This document shows positions 32,641-42,334 of a stretch of DNA of 64,000 nt, piece after piece. The notes under the pieces are model-generated. The model did not search any database. It was not told where the DNA came from and worked only from the letters and a program-made list of their open reading frames with translations. Numbering within the stretch: position 1 is the first letter of the stretch; each line of letters begins with the position of its first letter. The position numbers and the translations under genes were made by a program. Origin of the DNA: Mucilaginibacter saanensis (GTDB lineage: Bacteria; Bacteroidota; Bacteroidia; Sphingobacteriales; Sphingobacteriaceae); assembly GCF_014200575.1 (NCBI RefSeq), contig NZ_JACHBZ010000001.1, forward strand, positions 186,001 through 250,000, written 5' to 3'.

Positions 32641-34254
32641 ATGGATAAAAAACAAAAGGTAACAGGTAACAGGAGGTTTTTAAAACCGGTAATTGTAGTA
32701 GCAGTCATCTTATTGGCCGGCATAATAGCTGGGTATTTTTTATCGGATTCCAATAGCAGTAACGACCAGGTTAACAATGATATTAACCCTTATCAAAATC
32801 CTGCTACGGCAGCCGATGTTGCCACCGGAGCGATATTGGCTCATCAATACTGCCAATCGTGCCATTTGTTTCCGGAACCGGCATTGCTGAATAAAAATAA
32901 ATGGAAAAACATATTGCCGCAAATGGGCATACGCCTGGGTATAAAAACTCACCGCGGCGAGTCGTATCAGGAGTCAATTAAAAGTACTGAGCTCGTAGTA
33001 CCGGCCAGTCCGGTAATAACCGATTCGCAGTGGCAGCAGATTATTGACTACTATATGGTTACGGCGCCAATATTTTTGCCGGTACAGCAACGTAGCGTGC
33101 CTATCACCCGGAAAATGCCTTTCTTTTCGGTACATGAGCCTGCTCCAAATTTTTCAGGCAAACAGGTTTTGGCCACCTATGTTAAAATCGATACATCCGT
33201 TAAGCCTGCACGTATACTTGTTGCCAACGGGCAATCAAACAAGCTGTTTCTTTTAAACAATAAGCTAAAGGTGATTGACTCGGTAACTACCACGGGGCCG
33301 GTGGTTGATATTTCATTTACGCCCCATGAAATATTAGTTTGTATGATAGGCAAAGAGTTGGGCGCCAATGATGACAAGGCGGGCAGCATAGCCCAATTAC
33401 ACATCAGCAGTACAGGGAAAATGAACCTGGATGCTGCCCCGGTATTCAAAAACCTGGCACGCCCTGTACAAATATTACCTGTTGATTTAAACGGCGATCA
33501 AAAAACAGACTATCTGATATGTGAGTTTGGTAATTTAACCGGTGCATTATCATGGATGGAAAACAAGGGGAACGGAACGTTTACCCGGCATGTGATCAGT
33601 AACCTTCCCGGGGCTATAAAAGCTTATATAGACTATTCTGCAAATAGCAAACTGCCTAATATATGGGTGTTGTTTACACAAGGGCAGGAGCGGATCTCAT
33701 ACCTGACCAATAAAGGCAACGGCGTATTTGAAGAGAAGCCGGTTTTAAAGTTCCCGCCCATTTATGGTTCCTCCTTTTTTGAACTGGTTGATATTAATCA
33801 TGATGGTTATAAAGACATTATTTATACCTGTGGCGATAATGGGAATGCAACATTGGTATTAAAACCTTACCATGGGGTATATGTGTTTTTAAATAACGGC
33901 CATAACCAGTTTCGGCAAAAGTATTTTTATCCTATAAATGGTTGCTACAAGGCTTATGCCCGCGATTTTGATGGCGACGGCAATATTGATATTGCCACGG
34001 TAAGTTTGTATACCGATGCCCACCAGCCCGAAGAGGGGTTTGTTTATCTGAAAAATACCGGCGGGCTCAATTTTACACCTTATTCGCTTACAGCAGATAC
34101 GAAGTTTGAACGGGCGGTTACGCTTGACGAAGGCGATGTTAACGGCGACGGTAAGCCGGATTTATTGATTGGTAATGCCTATTTTGATTTTGGCCCTTTT
34201 GGCTATCAAATTAAAGAACCACTTTTTTATCTGTTAAAAAATATAACCAGGTAA
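32641..34254 (+). CDS. membrane-anchored c-type cytochrome/FG-GAP protein
   Basis: A 537-residue protein with an N-terminal membrane anchor (about residues 15-36, no lipobox). A short cytochrome c-like region follows, with heme motif C71-Q-S-C74-H75 and a Met-containing stretch KNILPQMGIRLG as a likely axial ligand. A beta-propeller with FG-GAP-type repeats (DLNGDQKTDYLICEFG, DINHDGYKDIIYT, DFDGDGNIDIATV, DVNGDGKPDLLIGN) fills about 175-530. The ATG at 32641 is chosen over an upstream GTG. It ends the three-gene cassette with the CRTAC1-like and haloperoxidase-like genes, and could supply or take electrons for the peroxidase (inference). Confidence 0.85.
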   Translation: MDKKQKVTGNRRFLKPVIVVAVILLAGIIAGYFLSDSNSSNDQVNNDINPYQNPATAADVATGAILAHQYCQSCHLFPEPALLNKNKWKNILPQMGIRLGIKTHRGESYQESIKSTELVVPASPVITDSQWQQIIDYYMVTAPIFLPVQQRSVPITRKMPFFSVHEPAPNFSGKQVLATYVKIDTSVKPARILVANGQSNKLFLLNNKLKVIDSVTTTGPVVDISFTPHEILVCMIGKELGANDDKAGSIAQLHISSTGKMNLDAAPVFKNLARPVQILPVDLNGDQKTDYLICEFGNLTGALSWMENKGNGTFTRHVISNLPGAIKAYIDYSANSKLPNIWVLFTQGQERISYLTNKGNGVFEEKPVLKFPPIYGSSFFELVDINHDGYKDIIYTCGDNGNATLVLKPYHGVYVFLNNGHNQFRQKYFYPINGCYKAYARDFDGDGNIDIATVSLYTDAHQPEEGFVYLKNTGGLNFTPYSLTADTKFERAVTLDEGDVNGDGKPDLLIGNAYFDFGPFGYQIKEPLFYLLKNITR

Positions 34255-34354
34255 CAGCTTGTATAACTTACAACTACAGGTTCTATTTCTTAATTTCCTG
34301 GTTTTTTGTTGTAAAGTTTATTAATGTTTGATTAAATTAAGTGTGTAATTCACA

Positions 34355-34362
34355 TATATTTG
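34355..34362 (+). promoter_or_regulatory. Bacteroidota -7 element upstream of the hybrid regulator
   Basis: TATATTTG matches TAnnTTTG exactly, 57 bp before the ATG at 34419. The nearest TTTG upstream (34327-34330) is 24 bp away, somewhat long for a -33 partner. Confidence 0.5.
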
Positions 34363-34418
34363 TTAACAGGGCAGCTGCACCAATTTGTTGCTTTATTAAC
34401 TGTTATTCATTCTAAAAC

Positions 34419-37400
34419 ATGATCAATCATAAAAGATCACCCATATACGGATTTAAAGGGTCTGTCATCATCTTTTTATGTTTACTTATTTCATATCAGG
34501 ATGTTAACGGGCAGCAAGTACCATTAAGGTTTTCTTATTTAACGGTTGACGAAGGACTTTCACACACCGATGCCAAGGACATAAAGCAGGATAAACAGGG
34601 TTTTATCTGGATAGGGACGCTGTTTGGTTTAGACAGGTATGACGGTTATACCATTAAACGCTACTATAATTCAAATGATCCTAAAAACAACGCATTTAAA
34701 AACCGTGTAAAAAGTATTTACCCTGATGATGATGGGAATTTGTGGCTAACCACCGAGAATGGGATACAATGTTTTGATACTAAAAAAGAACAATACATTG
34801 ATTTTAACACAAAACCTAAACTTAATTTTGATGAAAAGTATTCCAAACTGATCAAACTGAAAAATAGCAGGCTTGCTGTTATTAATCAAAAGCGGTTTAG
34901 CCTGTTTGATATAAAAAATAAGCTTTTAGTTGGCGTTAATTTACAATTGCCGCAAAATTTAAGCTTTACCGACGTGGTATCTGATAAAGCAGGAAATATC
35001 TGGCTGTCAGACAATACAGGTATTGGGGTTTTGGATGCAAGCTTGCATTACAGGCATGTGACTGTTACGGATGTAAAAGGCGTCAGATATGATGATTTTT
35101 CAAGGCTGTACTTGGACATTGACGGAAATTTGTTACTGACAAAGGCGACTACCATTTTTCTGGTTAATAAACAAGAGTTAATACCACTTAAAACATCAGG
35201 TGGTGCATCACAACACATAAGTTTTTCCAGGCAATACTCAATTCCTGCTAAATCATTTATTACCGATCTTATACAGGATAAAAACCATAATTACTGGGTG
35301 AGCACCTACCTGGGCTTAAAATATTTAAATAGCCAGTTGCAGCTTAAACAGGATGTAACCAATAAAAGCTTTACCAGAAGTGTAAATACTAATTATTTAG
35401 ACAAGCTGCTTATTGACAGGTCTGATTGTTTATGGGTTTGTACCTTTGGCGGAGGCGTTAATTTTTGCGACCTGAATGCAAAAATGTTCCATACGTTTCA
35501 GCATAACCCTGATCTTTTAAATAGTATACCTGATAATCATATCAGGGCTATTCTGGAAGAGGCCGGCAAACGCGTCTGGATAGGTACTAACCTGAGTGGG
35601 TTAAGTTGTTATGATTTTACCACACAAAAATTCACGCAATACAATTCATACAATAGCACAGTAAGGCTTAAGAACAGCGAAATAATTTCGCTGGCTTTTG
35701 ATAATGAGCATAATTTATGGATAGGCAGCGACAATGGTATTGAAATATTAAACCCCCAACGGAGCGGTTTATGGCAGCCATTGGGCTACAGGAATTTCCC
35801 GGCACAAAATATAGATGCACTTACTAAAGACTGTTTTGGTAATATGTGGTTTGGCAGTGTAAACAATGGCTTGGGCTGTATTTACCATAATAAAAACGGT
35901 GTTTACGGTGTTAAGCACCATGGGTTGGGCTTCTTTATATGGTCTGATCCCAAACGGCCCGAATTGCTGGTGTCAACCATTCAGGGTTTAAAACGTTTAG
36001 TTATTGACAGCGCTGGTAACATCCTCAAAACAACCTGGTATCAGGTAAATCAAAAGGCCAACAGTTTAAGCTCAAACTATACTTTCCCTATACAAAGGCA
36101 AAACGACAGTACCTACTGGGTAGGCACTATCGGTGGTGGCCTCAACCGCCTGGTGCTCAAAAAAAATGGCACTTACAGCGTAAAGGTATATGGTAAAAAA
36201 TTTGGTGTTTTTAACGATGTAGAAAGCCTGGAGATTGCCAATGACGGCAATATATGGATGGGTGGCAATGGGTTGGAATGTTTTAACCCGCGTACCGAAA
36301 AACTGGTCAGATATGATAAGAATGACGGTTTGCAGGGTAATAGTTTTAAAGTAGGCTCATCCTATAAAGGGTTGGATGGTCGCTTGTATTTTGGGGGTAT
36401 TAGCGGGCTCAATTATTTTTACCCGGATAGCATTCAGAAAAATGAAATTGAACCGCGGCCAATAATTACCGACCTGGTTGTTAATAATAGGAAGGTTGAA
36501 ATTGAAAAATCAGACTCGCTTGTAGCATCGTTACCCCAGGTAATTAATTATGACAAGCAAATTGAGTTGAATTATCTGCAAAATAACTTTGTGGTGTTTT
36601 TTTCGGCTATGCATTTTGCCAATTCGTTAAAGTGCAGGTATCGTTATAAACTTATCGGGTTTGATAAGGATTGGAAATATACCGATGGTAATAATCCCAG
36701 TGCGGCCTACAGTAATCTGGATTACGACAAGTATAAATTTTTAGTGGAGGGTACCAATAATGATGGTATCTGGAGCAAAAGCGCAGCATCCATATTCATT
36801 GATGTTACTCCGCCCTGGTGGAAATCAGTTTTTGCCAAGTTCATTTATTGCCTGCTATTCTTCTCTGGCTTAGTGGGTATTTATATCTATCAGGCCCGCA
36901 TGTACAGGTTACGAAGGGAAATTGCAGTTAGGGATATGGAAGAAAAAAAGCGCGAGGAAATGCACCTGCAGCGCGAGGAGTTTTACCAGCAGCAACTACA
37001 GTTTTTCACCAATATATCGCATGATTTCCGTACCCCGCTGACGCTGATTTTGGGGCCTTTGGAAAGCCTGATGAAGGAAAATAAACTCTCTGGGGTAAGT
37101 CAGTCATATATGGTTATGCACCGTAATGTGAGGCGATTGGTTAACATGATCAATGAGTTGATGAACTTCAGAAAGGTAGCCGATAATGCGATCAAACTTC
37201 AGGTAAAGCCAGTAGTTATAAGCAGGTTCATGACTGATACTTACGATGAGTTTTATGACCTGGCTACCAGTAAGGATATCGAATTTTCGCTGGTTAAGGA
37301 TGATAGTGAGTTCCGTAATTGGCTGGATTTGCAGATAGTGGAAAAAATACTATTCAATCTTTTAAACAACTCTTTTAAATATGCCCCCAGTGGGGGAACC

Positions 37401-38639
37401 GTTGAACTGGAAATGTTTTTTGACCTTGATCAATTTAAACCGGCCTATAATACAGAGTACATATTGCTGAATGATTATCGGGCCGATAAATATGTTTATT
37501 TCCGCGTGGCAGATTCTGGCATTGGTATATCAAAGGAATCCATAGGGCATATATTTGACAGATACTACCGCATCAGTAATGATCACCTGGGCTCGGGCGT
37601 TGGTTTGGCGTTGGTTAAAAGTCTTACCCAATTGCATAAGGGTGATATTTACGTTTATAGCGAACGCCATAAAGGTACTGAGATCATTATTGCATTGCCA
37701 TGGGGCGAAAACAGCTATCTCCCTTGTGAGAAAAGCCAGGCCGACGATGAACCATTGGTAACCCAGCTCGAGAGAATAGATAATTCCGTACTGCTGCCTG
37801 CCCTTATTGCCGGGAACAATCATTACCAACATATTGATTCGTCGGTTGATAAACAACAAATTTTGCTGGTTGAGGATAATGATGAACTGCGATTGTTTTT
37901 GAAGGAAGCTTTACAGCAGCATTACCATGTATATGAAGCAACCAATGGCCGCGAGGCGCTTGAAATAGCTGTAAATAAGATTCCCGACCTTATTATCAGT
38001 GATGTGATGATGCCGGTGATGGATGGTATTGAGCTATGCAGGCTAATTAAGGATAAGTTTGAAACCAGCCATATTCCCTTCATGATCCTGTCGGCAAAGG
38101 ATGCATTGGATGCCCGGATCAAGGGGCTGGAATCGGGAGCCGATCATTATTTTTCAAAACCAGTGAGTATTGACCTGTTGCTGTTAACACTGCATAATAT
38201 ATTTGAGCAACGGCAAAAGCTCAAGGCCAAATACACCAAGGATTATTATTCTGAAGCTACAGAGCTCGTACAATCAACCAAGGATAAGGAGTTTATAGAT
38301 AAACTGCTGGGGCTTATTGAAGAGAATATCCAGGCGCCTGAGTTGGATGTGGATTATTTGTGCCAGCATTTGTATACCAGCCGCACCAAATTATATCAGA
38401 AAATTAAAAGTATATCAGACCAATCGGTCGGTGAGTTTATCCGTACGGTAAGGTTAAAAAAGGCGATCCATATCATGACGCATGAGGACATCTCCATAAA
38501 TGAAGTTATTGAGCGTATTGGCTTGCAAAGCAGCTCCTATTTTTCGCGGGCATTTAAAAAGGAGTTTGGTAAATCGCCTTCGCAGTTTTTGCAAACGGTA
38601 AAAAGAGATAAGTCATATCATTATAAAACAGATGTTTAA
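34419..38639 (+). CDS. hybrid two-component system regulator (HTCS), AraC output
   Basis: A 1,406-residue one-protein two-component system of the kind that controls Bacteroidota polysaccharide loci. A signal/N-terminal segment is followed by a periplasmic two-propeller sensor of Reg_prop repeats (QGFIWIGTLFGLDRYDG, NLWLTTENGI, NIWLSDNTGI and others, about 40-690). A Y_Y_Y domain (YRYKLIGFDKDWKYTDG), one transmembrane helix (about 805-825), a HisKA domain with H868 (ISHDFRTPLTL), an HATPase (GVGLALVKSL), a receiver with phospho-acceptor D1195 (ISDVMMPVMDG) and a C-terminal AraC HTH (about 1,300-1,395) complete it. It presumably senses an oligosaccharide released by the GH35/GH16 enzymes. The GH16 gene follows after 25 bp. 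Confidence 0.95.
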   Translation: MINHKRSPIYGFKGSVIIFLCLLISYQDVNGQQVPLRFSYLTVDEGLSHTDAKDIKQDKQGFIWIGTLFGLDRYDGYTIKRYYNSNDPKNNAFKNRVKSIYPDDDGNLWLTTENGIQCFDTKKEQYIDFNTKPKLNFDEKYSKLIKLKNSRLAVINQKRFSLFDIKNKLLVGVNLQLPQNLSFTDVVSDKAGNIWLSDNTGIGVLDASLHYRHVTVTDVKGVRYDDFSRLYLDIDGNLLLTKATTIFLVNKQELIPLKTSGGASQHISFSRQYSIPAKSFITDLIQDKNHNYWVSTYLGLKYLNSQLQLKQDVTNKSFTRSVNTNYLDKLLIDRSDCLWVCTFGGGVNFCDLNAKMFHTFQHNPDLLNSIPDNHIRAILEEAGKRVWIGTNLSGLSCYDFTTQKFTQYNSYNSTVRLKNSEIISLAFDNEHNLWIGSDNGIEILNPQRSGLWQPLGYRNFPAQNIDALTKDCFGNMWFGSVNNGLGCIYHNKNGVYGVKHHGLGFFIWSDPKRPELLVSTIQGLKRLVIDSAGNILKTTWYQVNQKANSLSSNYTFPIQRQNDSTYWVGTIGGGLNRLVLKKNGTYSVKVYGKKFGVFNDVESLEIANDGNIWMGGNGLECFNPRTEKLVRYDKNDGLQGNSFKVGSSYKGLDGRLYFGGISGLNYFYPDSIQKNEIEPRPIITDLVVNNRKVEIEKSDSLVASLPQVINYDKQIELNYLQNNFVVFFSAMHFANSLKCRYRYKLIGFDKDWKYTDGNNPSAAYSNLDYDKYKFLVEGTNNDGIWSKSAASIFIDVTPPWWKSVFAKFIYCLLFFSGLVGIYIYQARMYRLRREIAVRDMEEKKREEMHLQREEFYQQQLQFFTNISHDFRTPLTLILGPLESLMKENKLSGVSQSYMVMHRNVRRLVNMINELMNFRKVADNAIKLQVKPVVISRFMTDTYDEFYDLATSKDIEFSLVKDDSEFRNWLDLQIVEKILFNLLNNSFKYAPSGGTVELEMFFDLDQFKPAYNTEYILLNDYRADKYVYFRVADSGIGISKESIGHIFDRYYRISNDHLGSGVGLALVKSLTQLHKGDIYVYSERHKGTEIIIALPWGENSYLPCEKSQADDEPLVTQLERIDNSVLLPALIAGNNHYQHIDSSVDKQQILLVEDNDELRLFLKEALQQHYHVYEATNGREALEIAVNKIPDLIISDVMMPVMDGIELCRLIKDKFETSHIPFMILSAKDALDARIKGLESGADHYFSKPVSIDLLLLTLHNIFEQRQKLKAKYTKDYYSEATELVQSTKDKEFIDKLLGLIEENIQAPELDVDYLCQHLYTSRTKLYQKIKSISDQSVGEFIRTVRLKKAIHIMTHEDISINEVIERIGLQSSSYFSRAFKKEFGKSPSQFLQTVKRDKSYHYKTDV

Positions 38640-38664
38640 ATAGCCTTTTAACAGGTAATAATTT

Positions 38665-39522
38665 ATGCAGACAACAATTACAAAACTAAGATGGGCAGTA
38701 CTGGGCTTACTGATGATGGGCTCATACACGGCCAGGTGCCAGCAAACCCCCACAGATACAGCCGGCGGATATAAATTGGTATGGGCCGATGAATTTAACA
38801 ACGAAGGGAAACCTGATGCCGGTAACTGGAAATTTGAGCAGGGTTTTGCACGTAATAATGAATTGCAGTGGTACCAGGAGCAAAATGCCGTTTGCCATAA
38901 TGGTATGTTAACTATTGAGGCCCGGAAAGAAAAAGTGAGGCCTAACCCCGGTTATAAACCTCAAAGTACTAACTGGAGAACCAGCCGGAAAGAAATTAAT
39001 TATACATCTTCAAGTATCAACACATCTGGCTTGCATAGCTGGCAGTACGGGCGTTTTATAATGCGTGCACGTATTGATACCGATAGTGGATTATGGCCCG
39101 CCTTTTGGACCCTTGGCGTAGCCGGCGAATGGCCCTCAAACGGCGAGATTGATATAATGGAATACTACCGGCATAAATTATTGGCCAACATAGCCTGCGG
39201 AACAGATACCCGCTATAAAGCAAAATGGTACAGCAACACCAAAGGCTTGGAAACATTTAACCCCAACTGGTCAAAGCAGTTTCATGTTTGGCAAATGGAT
39301 TGGGACGAAAACGCCATCAGCCTTTATGTGGATGGGATGCTGATGAACCGTGTGGAGCTTAAAGACCTGGTTAACCAGGATGGCAGCAATATAAACCCAT
39401 TTAAACAACCGCATTACGTATTGTTAAACCTGGCTGTAGGTGGCGATAATGGCGGCGATCCTGCTGTAACGGCTTTCCCTAAACATTATGAGATTGATTA
39501 CGTAAGGGTATATCAAAAATAA
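38665..39522 (+). CDS. GH16 endo-beta-glycanase (laminarinase-like)
   Basis: A 285-residue secreted family 16 hydrolase. The signal peptide ends ARCQ. The beta-jelly-roll holds the catalytic motif E161-I-D163-I-M-E166 (nucleophile, helper Asp and acid/base), preceded by RIDTDSGLWPAFWTLG and followed by WQMDWDENAISLYVDG and ALNLAVGGDNGGDP-like end blocks. The ExDxxE form with the extra residue fits the laminarinase/beta-glucanase or porphyranase/agarase branch (GH16_3 and relatives); exact substrate cannot be fixed by eye. Together with GH35 and the hybrid regulator it suggests a beta-linked glucan or galactan locus. It is the last plus-strand gene before the convergent antiporter. Confidence 0.9.
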   Translation: MQTTITKLRWAVLGLLMMGSYTARCQQTPTDTAGGYKLVWADEFNNEGKPDAGNWKFEQGFARNNELQWYQEQNAVCHNGMLTIEARKEKVRPNPGYKPQSTNWRTSRKEINYTSSSINTSGLHSWQYGRFIMRARIDTDSGLWPAFWTLGVAGEWPSNGEIDIMEYYRHKLLANIACGTDTRYKAKWYSNTKGLETFNPNWSKQFHVWQMDWDENAISLYVDGMLMNRVELKDLVNQDGSNINPFKQPHYVLLNLAVGGDNGGDPAVTAFPKHYEIDYVRVYQK

Positions 39523-39533
39523 GCGTGTGTATA

Positions 39534-40817
39534 TTACCCTGGCTGCTTGTTCGTAATTTGTGGTTCAATAACTTCATCTGTTTTTAGCCGTTTTACCAGC
39601 CAGGGCAGGCTTAGGCCCTGGCCAATCAGGGTAAATAAAACAACTACTACCGAAATAAAAATGATAGCACTGCGCTCCGGAAACGGCTTGCCATTGGCCA
39701 ACGTAACGGGCAAACCGATTGCAATAGCCAGCGATACAATGCCGCGCATGCCCGACCAACTGATGATCAGGCTATCCTTCAAATTAAGTAAGGCTTCCTG
39801 GGTTATTTTATGTTTTCCCTTTTTAAAAGCCCGCTCCAAATTAATTCTTTGTAAAAGCACGCGTGCCATGCGCAATAGTAAGGCAATAACGGTGATGATA
39901 AAGGCATACCCTATATAAGGCAATACCTGCTTACTGTCAATACTTTTAATTACATAAGGAAACTGCAGCCCTATCAGGATAAAGATTAAACCGTTCAGTA
40001 AAAAAATGATAATATCCCAAATGGCTTTTGATTGCTTTTTTAACGGATCGGGAAATACTTTTTTGCTGAAACGGGCAATGCTTAAACGAAGTATCACCAC
40101 TGCAATTACTCCTGATACATGCAGGTCTTCGGCAACCAGGTAGGTTACAAAAGGCATCAGCAGCATAAAGCTTATAGTGGCCAGGTTATTCTGATGTACC
40201 CTTTTAATAATAAAAGCTAAAATTTCACCCATAAGCATGCCAATCAGTAGTCCGCCGGCCATGAGTATAAAAAATTGCAGGGATGCTTTCCAAAGCACAA
40301 AAGCAGTGCCTGTTACCGCAGCAACGGCAAAGCGGTAAGCCACCAATGCCGAAGCATCATTGACCAGGCTTTCGCCCTCCAATATGGTGTTGGTACTGTG
40401 CGAAAGACCAAGACCTTTGGTTATACTCATAGCCGCCACCGCATCCGTAGCCGAAAGTATGGCACCCAATACAAAGGATAGGGGCCATGTCATCCCCGGT
40501 ATCATATAATGTGCCGCAATGGCAATACCCCCGGTGGTAATAAATACCAGCGAAATAGCCAGCGTACCTATCGTGTTAATATTGGTTTTGAAGGTTTGGT
40601 AAGAGATATTAAAAGCGGCGTCGTACAATAACGGCGGCAAAAAAATGAGGAAAACAATTTCGGGATTTAGCTCAATATTAGGCAGCGCAGGGATAAAGCC
40701 CACGGCAATACCGGCTATAATTAACAAAATTGGCGATGGCAGTTTTATCCTATCGGCTATTGCCGACAGACCTATCATAATAGCCAGTATAAATATAACA
40801 ATGCTGTAGTTTTCCAT
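39534..40817 (-). CDS. CPA1-family Na+/H+ antiporter
   Basis: A 427-residue polytopic membrane protein with about 12 hydrophobic segments, of the NhaP/CPA1 sodium-proton exchanger family. Marks are LPPLLYDAAFNISY (amiloride-region FLPPLL), LGAILSATDAVAAMSI (conserved ATD of helix 5), LEGESLVNDASALVAYR (the ND pair that carries ions) and WSGMRGIVSLAIAIGLP. The end is a short polar tail, shorter than in family members with large cytosolic domains. It converges with GH16 (11 bp between stops). A 40-residue ORF ends 9 bp upstream and may be cotranscribed. It contributes to pH and Na+ homeostasis. Confidence 0.92.
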   Translation of the reverse strand: MENYSIVIFILAIMIGLSAIADRIKLPSPILLIIAGIAVGFIPALPNIELNPEIVFLIFLPPLLYDAAFNISYQTFKTNINTIGTLAISLVFITTGGIAIAAHYMIPGMTWPLSFVLGAILSATDAVAAMSITKGLGLSHSTNTILEGESLVNDASALVAYRFAVAAVTGTAFVLWKASLQFFILMAGGLLIGMLMGEILAFIIKRVHQNNLATISFMLLMPFVTYLVAEDLHVSGVIAVVILRLSIARFSKKVFPDPLKKQSKAIWDIIIFLLNGLIFILIGLQFPYVIKSIDSKQVLPYIGYAFIITVIALLLRMARVLLQRINLERAFKKGKHKITQEALLNLKDSLIISWSGMRGIVSLAIAIGLPVTLANGKPFPERSAIIFISVVVVLFTLIGQGLSLPWLVKRLKTDEVIEPQITNKQPG

Positions 40818-40826
40818 ACCGGGGCG

Positions 40827-40949
40827 TTATGCTTTTAAGGATTCATATAATCCGTCCCATAATGTCTTGAGCTTGCCTTTTCCCTTGATGACATTATCGC
40901 CCGTGATCAGGTTAATCTTAAACAAGGTATGTTCTTTGAAATCGCTCAT
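40827..40949 (-). CDS. small protein (40 aa) upstream of the antiporter
   Basis: A minus-strand ORF beginning MSDFKEHTLFKINLITGDNV and ending LWDGLYESLKA, 9 bp upstream of the antiporter start. It is hydrophilic, with no membrane segment or signal. The clean ATG, close spacing and protein-like composition support it being real. No family is recognised. It could also be a translated leader setting antiporter expression. Confidence 0.5.
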   Translation of the reverse strand: MSDFKEHTLFKINLITGDNVIKGKGKLKTLWDGLYESLKA

Positions 40950-41122
40950 AAACCAACCATTTGGTAGGTAAATTTAGATATTAAATTAATAGCCTGGGAT
41001 GTTTAATAATTTTAGTATTAATAGCCATGATTCAAATACTGTTACCCTAATAAATCACAATTCTGTACCTGTTTTAGGTGGTTAAAAACCACTTACTTTG
41101 TTTTAATACAACTGGTAATAAT

Positions 41123-42313
41123 ATGGCAATTAATATAATAAGCGAAGAAGAGGTAACGCGACTCAGGCAGGAAACCAAAGGCACAAATCATACAATTCAT
41201 TTTAACAATGCAGGGTCATCCTTACCGCCAGATGTGGTGGTGCAAACGGTGATTGATTACTTAAGTGAAGAAGCAGAGTTTGGCGGTTACGAAACCGAAT
41301 TTAAATATAGAGAACAGCTGGAAAATGTGTACTCGCTTATTGGGCAGTTAATTAATGCACATCCTGATGAGATTGCACTGGTTGAAAATGCCAGTATCGG
41401 CTGGGGTTATGCCTTTAACGGGATCAGTTTTAAAAAGGGCGACGTGATCCTTACTTCAGAAATGGAGTACGTTACTAACCTGATGACTTTCCTGCATGTT
41501 CAGAAAACACACGAGGTCAGTTTTCAGGTGATCCCCAATGATGAGTATGGTAACTTTTGCCTGCAGGCACTTGAGGATGCAATAACTCCGCAAACCAAAC
41601 TGATTGCCATTACACACATCCCCTCGGCAGCAGGCGGAATGATGCCCGTTGTTGAAATAGGAGAGATAGCCCGCAAACACCATATCCTGTACCTGGTAGA
41701 TGCCTGCCAAACAGTAGGGCATGCACCTATAGATGTTAAGGCCATCAATTGTGATTTTTTGTCGGTTACCGGGCGCAAATATCTTCGTGCCCCACGCGGT
41801 ACAGGCTTTTTATTTGTCAGGAAAGAAATTCAGGATCAGCTTGATGTGATGGTTATGGACGGGCACACAGGTCAACTTACCGGCCAAAATGATTACCACC
41901 TGCGGAATAATGCCCGGCGTTTTGAGTTGTATGAAAAAAGCAGGGCCTTAACCGTTGGCCTTGCACAAGCGGTAAGCTATGCCCTGGATATTGGTGTTGA
42001 CAGAATATGGCAGCGCATACAGCACTTATCCGGATTGCTGAGAACCGAGTTAAGCAATATAGATACCATAACTGTTCATGACTTTGGCAGCCAGCAATGC
42101 GGTATTGTAACCTTTTCAGTAAGCGGCATGGATAGCTATCAGGTAAAAAATAAACTGGCAGAAAAAAATATCAACGTTTCGGTATCATTGGCCCAGTCAA
42201 CCTTAATTTATATGAATAAAAATAACCTGACCACCATTGTCAGGGCATCGGTACATTATTATAATACGGAGGAGGAGATAATGAAACTTTGCAATACGTT
42301 GAGGACTATTTAA
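41123..42313 (+). CDS. class V aminotransferase (cysteine desulfurase/epimerase-like)
   Basis: A 396-residue cytosolic PLP enzyme of aminotransferase class V. HFNNAGSSLPP at the N-terminus is typical of the isopenicillin N epimerase/CsdA-like branch. The PLP Asp is in YLVDACQTVGH, and the Schiff-base Lys is in SVTGRKYLRAPRGTGF. A mobile catalytic Cys loop of the SufS type is not evident, so a desulfurase role is unlikely and another beta-lyase, epimerase or transaminase reaction fits better. The ATG at 41123 is favoured; an ORF extension to 41078 uses a non-ATG codon and would run through a TTACTTTG promoter-like sequence at about 41094-41101. It stands alone, convergent with the GNAT gene. 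Confidence 0.85.
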   Translation: MAINIISEEEVTRLRQETKGTNHTIHFNNAGSSLPPDVVVQTVIDYLSEEAEFGGYETEFKYREQLENVYSLIGQLINAHPDEIALVENASIGWGYAFNGISFKKGDVILTSEMEYVTNLMTFLHVQKTHEVSFQVIPNDEYGNFCLQALEDAITPQTKLIAITHIPSAAGGMMPVVEIGEIARKHHILYLVDACQTVGHAPIDVKAINCDFLSVTGRKYLRAPRGTGFLFVRKEIQDQLDVMVMDGHTGQLTGQNDYHLRNNARRFELYEKSRALTVGLAQAVSYALDIGVDRIWQRIQHLSGLLRTELSNIDTITVHDFGSQQCGIVTFSVSGMDSYQVKNKLAEKNINVSVSLAQSTLIYMNKNNLTTIVRASVHYYNTEEEIMKLCNTLRTI

Positions 42314-42334
42314 CAGGCCTCAACGTATCAGCTA

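Noticed and set aside
41123..42313. Class V aminotransferase as a cysteine desulfurase linked to the sulfur theme
   Set aside because: No catalytic Cys loop of SufS/IscS type is visible, no Fe-S genes adjoin, and it is about 25 kb from the sulfatase locus.
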